Shown here: one piece after another, positions 57,589 to 64,000 of the stretch
Position numbering within the stretch: the first letter of the stretch is position 1
Layout: every line of letters starts with the position of its first letter
Assembly: GCF_004570575.1 (NCBI RefSeq)
Contig: NZ_SPPD01000009.1
Coordinates: 1 to 64,000, forward strand
Length of the DNA stretch: 64,000 nucleotides
Direction: 5' to 3'
DNA from: Streptococcus cuniculi
GTDB taxonomy: Bacteria > Bacillota > Bacilli > Lactobacillales > Streptococcaceae
Program-made: the position numbers and the translations under genes
Notes under the pieces: model-generated
Seen by the model: the letters and a program-made list of their open reading frames with translations, nothing else
What the model was told of the DNA's origin: nothing
Database searches by the model: none

Positions 57589-57727
57589 CTACTACTCCTT
57601 TTTTGATGTTTTTTATATCATTATAGCATAAATCGAAACATTCCTAAACTTTCATACTAAGCCTACTGACAAGCGTAGTAGTTTTTGCTATAATGTTGAA
57701 AAGCATAAAAGGAGATTGAAAATTGTT

Positions 57728-59077
57728 ATGAAAGTGACAAAATTTGGTGGTAGCTCCCTTGCTTCAGCTGCCCAACTTGAAAAAGTATTCAACATTGTTC
57801 AAGCAGATCCAGAACGTCGATTTGTCGTCGTATCCGCCCCTGGTAAACGCGATAGCAAGGATACCAAGGTGACCGATGCCCTCATCAAATACTACAAAGA
57901 ATATATCGATGGCAAAGATGTTTCTGCTAGTCAAGAGTGGATTATCAACCGCTACCAAGCCATGGTGGACGAGTTAGGTTTTCCTGGCAAGTGTATGAAG
58001 AAGATTGCAGAAAGCATTCTTACCTTGGCAACTCTTCCAATTGACGACAATGAATTTCTCTACGATGCCTTTTTGGCGGCCGGAGAAGACAACAATGCCA
58101 AATTAGTCGCTGAATATTTCACCTATAAAGGCGTTCCAGCCCGCTATATCCATCCTAAAAAGGCAGGCATCATTGTCAGCTCCGAACCTGGAAATGCTCG
58201 CATTTTGCCGTCTAGTTATGACAAGATTGAAGCCTTAAAAGAGGCAGATGAAGTCCTCATCATTCCGGGATTTTTCGGAGTAACCGTTGACAATCAAATC
58301 TGTACTTTCTCTCGCGGCGGTTCAGACATTACCGGTTCTATCGTAGCAGCTGGTGTCAAGGCGGAGCTCTATGAAAACTTTACCGATGTGGACGGGATTT
58401 TTGCGGCCCACCCCGGTATCATTCACAATCCCCACTCCATCAAGGAATTAACCTACCGTGAAATGCGGGAGTTGGCCTACGCTGGCTTTTCAGTGCTTCA
58501 TGACGAAGCCCTTCTTCCTGCCTATCGTGGTCGGATTCCTCTCGTCATTAAAAATACCAACAATCCTGATCACCCTGGTACACGAATTGTCCTCAAGCAT
58601 ACCGACCACACCCTGCCAGTTGTCGGTATCGCAGCAGACGATGGCTTTGTCAGCATCAATATGTCCAAATACCTGATGAACCGCGAGGTCGGTTTTGGAC
58701 GCAAGGTCTTGAATATCCTTGAAGATCTCAATATCCGTTGGGAACACATGCCGACTGGTATCGATGACCTTTCTCTGGTCTTGCGTAGCCGTGAATTGAC
58801 ACCAATCAAGGAAGAAGAAATCCTCCGCCAACTCAATTCAAAACTAGAAGTGGACAAGGCAGAAATCGAGCACGGTCTGTCTATTATCATGATCGTCGGT
58901 GAAAACATGAAGAGCCATGTCGGGGTTACTGCAACTGCAACCGCAGCTCTTTCAAAAGAAAATGTCAACTTGGCCATGATTTCCCAAGGTGCAAGCGAAG
59001 TTTCTATCCTCTTCGCCATTAAAACCGAAGAAAAAGAAAAAGCCCTAAAAGCCTTGTATCAAGCCTTTTTCGGGTAA
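57728..59077 (+). CDS. lysC: Aspartate kinase
   Basis: 449 residues from ATG (MKVTKFGGSSLASA). A TTG four codons earlier lies too close to the AAAGGAG. KFGGSS (about 4-9) binds ATP and aspartate, followed by GGSDITGS. Two C-terminal ACT domains (about 310-449) imply feedback control by lysine or threonine. First step of the Asp-family amino acid pathway. Monocistronic, divergent from the HAD gene. Confidence 0.94.
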   Translation: MKVTKFGGSSLASAAQLEKVFNIVQADPERRFVVVSAPGKRDSKDTKVTDALIKYYKEYIDGKDVSASQEWIINRYQAMVDELGFPGKCMKKIAESILTLATLPIDDNEFLYDAFLAAGEDNNAKLVAEYFTYKGVPARYIHPKKAGIIVSSEPGNARILPSSYDKIEALKEADEVLIIPGFFGVTVDNQICTFSRGGSDITGSIVAAGVKAELYENFTDVDGIFAAHPGIIHNPHSIKELTYREMRELAYAGFSVLHDEALLPAYRGRIPLVIKNTNNPDHPGTRIVLKHTDHTLPVVGIAADDGFVSINMSKYLMNREVGFGRKVLNILEDLNIRWEHMPTGIDDLSLVLRSRELTPIKEEEILRQLNSKLEVDKAEIEHGLSIIMIVGENMKSHVGVTATATAALSKENVNLAMISQGASEVSILFAIKTEEKEKALKALYQAFFG

Positions 59078-59084
59078 CACAAGA

Positions 59085-59340
59085 TACGAGCCCGTTAAAA
59101 ACTCAAAGCGAAAATAGGAAATACGACGAAGAAGCGGAGCTTCTAGGAGTATTTATCTTTTTCGCACAGAGTTTAGGGCGTGTTCAGTTAAGATGTGAAG
59201 CCGTTAAAAAACCGACTGAAAATTAGGAAACATGACGAAGAAGCGTAGCTTCTAGGAATGTTTATCTATTTTCCGAGCTTTTAGCCCGTGTTCAATTGCC
59301 CAAGATACGAGGGCGTTTGACACGAGTTTTACTCGTTTTA
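59085..59340. repeat. Two tandem copies of the interspersed modular repeat
   Basis: Copy A 59085-59195 (AAGATACGAGCCCGTTAAAAA to GGCGTGTTCAGTT) and copy B 59196-59298 (AAGATGTGAAGCCGTTAAAAA to CCCGTGTTCAATT). A third left end follows (59304) that joins a GACACGAG-tttta-CTCGT hairpin as in the 1145 family. In A the outer arms CGAAAATAGGAAATAC and GTATTTATCTTTTTCG pair. In B the matching positions read AAACAT and ATGTTT. Confidence 0.72.
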
Positions 59341-59388
59341 TCTCCAACCCTCCCCATACTCAATAGAAAGCAAAAAACAATTTCTTAT

Positions 59389-59422
59389 AAAAATCCAACT
59401 CTTGATACAGAGTTGGATTTTT
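59389..59422. terminator. lacD terminator
   Basis: AAAAATCCAACTCT/AGAGTTGGATTTTT perfect stem with A and T runs, just after the lacD stop. Confidence 0.9.
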
Positions 59423-59427
59423 GCATA

Positions 59428-60426
59428 TTATTTTACTTCTACTTTATCGAGCCAAGAACTTGCAGTTGTTGCAAGAACACCGTTCAATTCTTCCATGTTT
59501 TTGCGACCTTGGTCTGCCAACCAAGCCTTGGCTGCTGCTTCACCTTCTTTTGCAAAGACGGCAACTGCGTCTTTCCAAGTAGCCCGACCGCAAAGCACAC
59601 CATTAAAGCTAGAGCCTGCTTCTTTAGCTACCACCAATGTTTCTTGGAAGAGTTTCGCAGATACACCTGCACTCAAGAAAATAAATGGTAGATGGGTTGC
59701 TTCTGCTTGCTCCTTAAAGTAAGATTTAGCTTCCTCTAAGCTGTAGACTGGCTCTTGAACAGTGTAGCCTTCCACAAAGTTCATGTTAACAGGCACTTCT
59801 ACCTTCAAGACATCTGCATTGTAACGTGGCTTGCTAAACTCCCGCATAGCGCCGTTCACCTTATGAGGTTTCAAAGCTGCATATTCACGTGACGTCACAT
59901 CCATATCGCTCGCATCGTAGGTCAAGATTTCCACGAAGTATGGAATATCCTCAGCAATACACTCACTACCGATTCGTTCCACCCAAGCATGCTTAATGTC
60001 ATTGATTTCTGGCTTATCATCTACATCGTAGTAGAGCAAGATTTTCACAGCATCTGCACCCAATTCCTTAATCCGTTTGGCAGACCAATGTGGTAGCAAG
60101 TCAGGCAAGCGACCTGGCGTTGAAGCATCATACCCTGTTTTTTCATAAGCGGCAATAAAGCCACAATCTGGATGACGCAATCCTGCTGCTGGTACACCGT
60201 ACTCGGCATCCAACAAGATGGAGCTTGCATACTGAGTTAGATCACTTGAGATGACTTTTTTGAAATCCACCAAGATGTCATCTCCAAAGTCAGCATCTGC
60301 TGCCGCTGACAAGAGGCGCTTCAAGGCACCACGTTGGTCAATCGCAAGAGCTGCAATCACTTTTTCATCATTTGATAGGCGAACTAAATGATTGAACTTT
60401 TCCTGTGAAAGTTGTAATTTTTCCAT
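59428..60426 (-). CDS. lacD: Tagatose 1,6-bisphosphate aldolase (LacD)
   Basis: 332 residues from MEKLQLSQEKFNHLVRLS with AGGAGG upstream; the longer frame lacks an RBS. Class I aldolase of the DeoC/LacD type: AIDQRGALKRLL, GADAVKILLYYDVD (Schiff-base Lys region about 122-128), EILTYDA. Cleaves tagatose-1,6-bisphosphate, often also FBP. No lac operon around it; instead it lies 75 bp after nagA, suggesting use in amino-sugar catabolism or a LacD.1-like regulatory role. Confidence 0.92.
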   Translation of the reverse strand: MEKLQLSQEKFNHLVRLSNDEKVIAALAIDQRGALKRLLSAAADADFGDDILVDFKKVISSDLTQYASSILLDAEYGVPAAGLRHPDCGFIAAYEKTGYDASTPGRLPDLLPHWSAKRIKELGADAVKILLYYDVDDKPEINDIKHAWVERIGSECIAEDIPYFVEILTYDASDMDVTSREYAALKPHKVNGAMREFSKPRYNADVLKVEVPVNMNFVEGYTVQEPVYSLEEAKSYFKEQAEATHLPFIFLSAGVSAKLFQETLVVAKEAGSSFNGVLCGRATWKDAVAVFAKEGEAAAKAWLADQGRKNMEELNGVLATTASSWLDKVEVK

Positions 60427-60500
60427 TATCTTCCTCCTCGTAAAGTAGAATATAAGCAATAATAACTGGCCTTTCGCCAATAAACTATCCGTTGTTAGGG

Positions 60501-61649
60501 CTATTTACTAAAACGTTTGACACCGTCCAAGTAAGTAGCCTGCAAATGCCCCTTGTCATCAACCACAATGAAATCTGCTGCGCGACCTGCTGCAATTTGT
60601 CCACAGACATGATCGATGTTGACAGATTTTGCTGGCGCAAGTGAAGCCATCCGAACAGCATCTGGTAGGCTTGCTAAGCCCCATTCTACGATGTGTTCGA
60701 CCGCTTGAATCAATTCTAAGATTGACCCTGCTAGGCTGCCATTGTGTTTCAAACGAGCTGTTCCGTCTTTGACCACCACTTCAAATTCACCGAGACGAGA
60801 ATCGCCTTCTCCTTGACCACCAGCCCGCATACAGTCCGTAATGAGGACAGTTTCATCTGCACCACGCGCCTTCAGAACAATCTCAACAGCTGCAGGATGC
60901 ACATGATGTCCGTCACAAATCACTTCCGCAAAGACATTCTTCAAATCAAGTGCTGCACCAACCATGCCTGGCTCTCGGTGATGAAGTCCGCTCATACCAT
61001 TGTAGACATGGACAAAGATATTCGCTCCTGCTTCCACTGCTTTCTTAGCTTGATCATAGGTCGCATCGCTATGGGCAAGGGCGGTACGAATGTGCTTGCT
61101 ATTGGCAAAATCGATAAAGGCTTCTATACCCTCCCGTTCTGGAGCAATGGCAATCTTGTTGACCAAGCCCTCAGACAAGCGGTGCCAGTTGTCCAATTTT
61201 TCCACCGAGGGGTCACTCATGTACTTAGGATTTTGCGCTCCCTTATATTTCTCAGTGAAAAATGGTCCTTCAAGGAAAATCCCTTGAATCTTGGCACCGG
61301 TTTCCTCACCTGCATGGCGACCAATCGTTTCGCAGACTGCATCCAGATTTTCTGTAGAGTCCGTAAGAGTAGTGGGCAACCAAGACGTCACACCGCAGGA
61401 CAAGAGCCCTTCTGAAATCACCTTGATTCCTTCAAAATCATTATCCATGACATCATGCGACGCATAGCCGTGGATGTGGGTATCAACGAGACCTGGTCCA
61501 ATGTGATAATCTCCATAATCCACGATATCACCATCTGGTTTTTCCGTTACAATCGCACCAAATTGACCATCATCTGTAATCTCAAGATAGGCATTTTCTA
61601 GCTCCCTATCTGATAAAATAATGGACTTAGCAAAAATATAATGTGACAT
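60501..61649 (-). CDS. nagA: N-acetylglucosamine-6-phosphate deacetylase
   Basis: 382 residues from MSHYIFAKSIILSD with GGAGACGAT upstream. Metal site LVDTHIHGYASHD (about 57-69), GIFLEGPF with catalytic-site Glu, ALAHSDATYDQ and DCMRAGG. Converts GlcNAc-6-P to GlcN-6-P. First gene of a nagA-lacD unit with its own promoter and operator-like palindrome. Confidence 0.95.
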   Translation of the reverse strand: MSHYIFAKSIILSDRELENAYLEITDDGQFGAIVTEKPDGDIVDYGDYHIGPGLVDTHIHGYASHDVMDNDFEGIKVISEGLLSCGVTSWLPTTLTDSTENLDAVCETIGRHAGEETGAKIQGIFLEGPFFTEKYKGAQNPKYMSDPSVEKLDNWHRLSEGLVNKIAIAPEREGIEAFIDFANSKHIRTALAHSDATYDQAKKAVEAGANIFVHVYNGMSGLHHREPGMVGAALDLKNVFAEVICDGHHVHPAAVEIVLKARGADETVLITDCMRAGGQGEGDSRLGEFEVVVKDGTARLKHNGSLAGSILELIQAVEHIVEWGLASLPDAVRMASLAPAKSVNIDHVCGQIAAGRAADFIVVDDKGHLQATYLDGVKRFSK

Positions 61650-61706
61650 ATCGTCTCCTTTCATTAAGACTCGATTCTACTTGATTTAACATATTAACCC
61701 GAAACT

Positions 61707-61754
61707 GGTTATAACCTCTCCTATTATTGTACTCACCTTTTGCCCAATTGTCAA
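61707..61754 (-). promoter_or_regulatory. nagA promoter with GGTTATAACC palindrome
   Basis: Minus strand TTGACA (61749-61754), 17-bp spacer, TACAAT (61726-61731). A perfect 10-bp palindrome GGTTATAACC (61707-61716) sits right at the expected start of transcription, a position fit for a repressor such as NagR (GntR family); identity of the factor is inference. Confidence 0.7.
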
Positions 61755-62268
61755 GTTATTTTTGGTTTCCCAGCGCCAAAAATACGCTCAAAAATAAAGC
61801 ACCAAGTAACAAGTCACGATCAACTGCAAACCGACTAAAAAGCTACAAGCCAAAGAGGAATAATAAGAACGAAAATGGAATACTCGTTAAAAATCAAAAC
61901 CTGACGTCGTTTACTCACCTTGCTTCAACAGTCCTGTGGACTGTTGAAGGTTGAAATAGTGCGGGGAACTATTTCAATCGGGAAATATGGCAAAGTGTAG
62001 CTTTACTTTCTTCTCGGTGCAGGGGGGTGTTGGAACTACTGCGTCAAGCGGTTCAAAATGATAAAACTACGGAGGTTAGTACTTTTGTCCTAGTCTCTTA
62101 CGGATACTCTTGAGTGCGCTTTGAGTTTTTAACGCACCAAAGATACAGTGTATCTTTGGTGTACAACAGACGATGAAAACATGCGTAGCAAGTTCACTCC
62201 TGTCGTATCTTGTGCAAGGCTCCGAGTTGGAGGAAGAAGGTTTAGCTACAAGGACTTGCCCAAACCAG
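61755..62268. other. Gap between nagA and alr; repeats but no gene
   Basis: Holds a half BOX-like element (61878-61990) and a perfect 13-bp-arm palindrome CACCAAAGATACA/TGTATCTTTGGTG (62135-62161). Open frames here lack RBS and homology I can name. The part 61990-62134 shows nothing recognisable. Confidence 0.6.
61878..61990. repeat. BOX-like element, half copy
   Basis: AATACTCGTTAAAAATCAAA, then ACTCACCTTG, CAACAGTCC-tgt-GGACTGTTG hairpin, and GAAATAGTgCGGGGAACTATTTC stem; the distal TTCGTTGCCTAATCAG part is absent. Confidence 0.65.
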
Positions 62269-62300
62269 AAAAAGACCATTTGGAGCAACAAATGATCTTT
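62269..62300 (-). terminator. alr terminator
   Basis: Minus strand AGATCATTTG/CAAATGGTCT hairpin followed by TTTTTC, directly after the alr stop. Confidence 0.75.
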
Positions 62301-62303
62301 ATA

Positions 62304-63407
62304 TTACTTATAATACCTTGGAATGCGGTCAGACAGGGTGCAGACCACTTCATAGTTAATAGTCTCTAGGTAATCTGCCCAGTCCTGCACGGAAATCGTA
62401 CCGTTTCCACTTTGACCAATCAGAGTCACAGGTGTCCCTAAAGCATACTTTTTCGGTAGGCGGATGGTAATCTGATCCATGGAAACCCGACCGACAACAG
62501 GACAGACTTCACCCTCGACTAAGAGCGCAAAGCCCTGCATTGCACGCAAAAAACCATCCGCATAGCCAATCGGAACAGTGCCGATATATTCCGCTTCTTC
62601 ACTATGGTAGGTCGCACCATAGCCGATACTGCTTCCCGCTTCGACTTCTTTGACATGGATTAATTCAGAGGTCAACTGCAAAGCTGGCTGAACGGGATAG
62701 AGTAAGTCTAGCTCATGCCCACTCGGATTGAGACCGTATAGGACATTGCCCAGACGAACCATGCTAAAGACAGTATCTGCATGCCAGATACTGGTTGCTG
62801 AGTTGCTAGCATGAATGCAGGTAGGCAGTTGGTCTAGTGCCGCAAGCAGTTCTTTAAAGCGAGCAAGTTGAGTCTGAAACTGACTGTCGTCTTTTTCATC
62901 TGCTGTTGCAAAGTGGGTAAAAATGCCTTCGACTTGCACGGCCTCATCTCTCAAGTCATTTATAGCCTGATTGAGAGACTGGCAATCCCGAAAACCAAGT
63001 CTGCCCATCCCTGTATCCACTTTGATATGGACAGTCAACCCCTTTAAGGAAATGCCACACTCAAAGAGCTGTTCCAGCCACTCTAGGCTTGTAACTGTCA
63101 GCGTAATCTTCTCAGAAATAGCAAGTGGTACAACCTCTACTGGAACTACTCCAAGAATTAAAATTTGTCGAGAAATGCCCGCCTGGCGCAATTCCAAGGC
63201 TTCATCTAGGTTGGAGACACAAAAACCATCGACTTGACTTTCTAGGTGACGCGCTACCGCAACCGCCCCGTGTCCATAAGCATTGGCCTTGACCACCGCA
63301 AAAGCCTTGGTCTCTTCCGGCAAGTGGCGCTTAACCTGCTCTACATTGTATGAGATAGCTGACAAGTTGACCTGAATCCTTGTGGGTCTATGAGTGCTTG
63401 CTTTCAT
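62304..63407 (-). CDS. alr: Alanine racemase
   Basis: 367 residues. PLP Lys in [12 protein letters not shown] (about Lys40), catalytic Tyr in [10 protein letters not shown] (about 260) and RVSMDQITI. Makes D-Ala for peptidoglycan. Overlaps acpS by 20 bp; the secA-acpS-alr order is conserved in streptococci. Confidence 0.97.
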   Translation of the reverse strand: MKASTHRPTRIQVNLSAISYNVEQVKRHLPEETKAFAVVKANAYGHGAVAVARHLESQVDGFCVSNLDEALELRQAGISRQILILGVVPVEVVPLAISEKITLTVTSLEWLEQLFECGISLKGLTVHIKVDTGMGRLGFRDCQSLNQAINDLRDEAVQVEGIFTHFATADEKDDSQFQTQLARFKELLAALDQLPTCIHASNSATSIWHADTVFSMVRLGNVLYGLNPSGHELDLLYPVQPALQLTSELIHVKEVEAGSSIGYGATYHSEEAEYIGTVPIGYADGFLRAMQGFALLVEGEVCPVVGRVSMDQITIRLPKKYALGTPVTLIGQSGNGTISVQDWADYLETINYEVVCTLSDRIPRYYK

Positions 63408-63759
63408 CTACTTCCTCCAAAATCACACTGGCCTGCACGAAACCAGCAGAGTGACTAATACTGAGCCAAGACTTAGCTCGAACAGGAGACTTGGCGACAT
63501 AGGGTGCTCCCTTGTCATCTGTCAAAATTTCAATATCTTGAAATCCAACCTTGCCAATTCCCGTTCCTAGTGCCTTAGCAAAGGCTTCTTTAGCAGACCA
63601 TCGACCGGCTAAGTATTCCAGCTTTCGACGACCTTTCAACTGTTCAAATCGCTCTCGTTCATTTTCCGTCAAGACTTTCTCGACAAAGCGATCGTGCTTG
63701 TTCATGGCTGCCTCAACAGCAGCGATTTCTTGTAAATCTATTCCGTGTCCTACAATCAT
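63388..63759 (-). CDS. acpS: Holo-ACP synthase
   Basis: 123 residues. [13 protein letters not shown] (Asp8, metal) and [15 protein letters not shown] (Glu near 58), the AcpS signatures. Transfers phosphopantetheine to AcpP. Follows the secA terminator. Confidence 0.96.
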   Translation of the reverse strand: MIVGHGIDLQEIAAVEAAMNKHDRFVEKVLTENERERFEQLKGRRKLEYLAGRWSAKEAFAKALGTGIGKVGFQDIEILTDDKGAPYVAKSPVRAKSWLSISHSAGFVQASVILEEVDESKHS

Positions 63760-63764
63760 TTTTC

Positions 63765-63816
63765 AAAAAAGGAGTGAGGAATCCGTATTCGATTGAATAC
63801 TAGATCCCTCACTCCT
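63765..63816 (-). terminator. secA terminator
   Basis: Minus strand GGAGTGAGGGATCTAGTATT pairs with AATACGGATTCCTCACTCC followed by TTTTTT. Confidence 0.88.
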
Positions 63817-63832
63817 CCCTCATATTTTCTTA

Positions 63833-64000
63833 CTATACATGTTTGCGTCCATGACAGTTCTTGAATTTTTTACCTGACTGACATGGGCATGGGGCGTTAC
63901 GATCCACTCCTTCAAAGCTGACTTGCTCACTCGTAGCTACTTGGGCAGGGACGATATTCTTAACAGCCGTTGTACGTGCTTCATGACTTGTACGCTCCCG
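63833..64000 (-). CDS. secA: Preprotein translocase SecA (SecA1), C-terminal end only
   Basis: The last 55 codons run from the right edge to a TAG at 63833-63835. The translation ends in [21 protein letters not shown], holding the SEC-C zinc motif CxCxnCH that binds SecB or ribosomes and is absent from SecA2 in this window. Start and ATPase domains lie outside. Confidence 0.93.
   Translation of the reverse strand, partial: RERTSHEARTTAVKNIVPAQVATSEQVSFEGVDRNAPCPCQSGKKFKNCHGRKHV

Noticed and set aside
60744..61415. 223-codon frame antisense to nagA
   Set aside because: nagA is complete with catalytic motifs on the other strand; no start signals for this frame.
62148..62369. 73-codon frame upstream of alr
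   Set aside because: Overlaps the alr terminator and 3' end, lacks an RBS; no reliable homology.

Overview
The window comes from a low-GC Streptococcus chromosome. Gene order and protein sequences point to the S. suis / oral-streptococcus side of the genus, but species cannot be fixed from sequence alone. Evidence for the genus: the rimP-nusA-ylxR-ylxQ-infB-rbfA operon; the trmB-ccrZ-ecsBA-hit-brpA-tsaE neighbourhood; the fabM-fabT-fabH-acpP-fabK-fabD-fabG-fabF-accB-fabZ-accC-accD-accA type II fatty-acid cluster with FabT-type operators; and the manLMN mannose PTS followed by a serine T-box and serS.

Layout. 0-0.6 kb: a frameshifted ISL3-family transposase remnant, plus the promoter and start codon of a gene that runs off the left edge. 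0.6-6.4 kb (minus): the rimP-nusA-infB-rbfA translation operon, interrupted between infB and rbfA by an intergenic repeat. 6.7-29.8 kb (minus): an accessory-Sec / serine-rich-repeat-protein island. In transcription order it reads GT2 glycosyltransferase, gtf3, a dual-domain dGT1, another GT2, a 2442-residue SRR adhesin, secY2, asp1, asp2, asp3, secA2, gtfA, gtfB and a 55-codon asp4. No asp5 was found. 30.2-38.0 kb: housekeeping genes (trmB, ccrZ, ecsBA, hit, brpA, GNAT, tsaE, a purine permease). 38.3-45 kb (plus): HAD phosphatase, manLMN, DUF956 gene, T-box, serS and a decayed DUF5648 gene. 45.7-56.7 kb (minus): the fatty-acid synthesis cluster. 57-64 kb: HAD, aspartate kinase, lacD, nagA, alr, acpS and the C-terminal end of the housekeeping secA.

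How the island works (known for the family, inferred here): GtfA/GtfB put GlcNAc on Ser residues of the adhesin. Gtf3, dGT1 and the two GT2 enzymes extend the glycan. SecA2/SecY2/Asp1-4 export the glycoprotein, and sortase anchors it through LPNTG.

The strongest new signals are: (1) a 12-G homopolymer that fills most of the 17-bp spacer of the adhesin promoter, a ready-made phase-variation switch; (2) two families of interspersed intergenic repeats whose copies keep hairpins through paired changes, plus BOX-like elements whose ends supply the stop codons of manN and accA; (3) perfect 144-bp tandem triplication inside the 5.3-kb SRR tract; (4) a tsaE promoter so close to the start codon that the mRNA should be leaderless.
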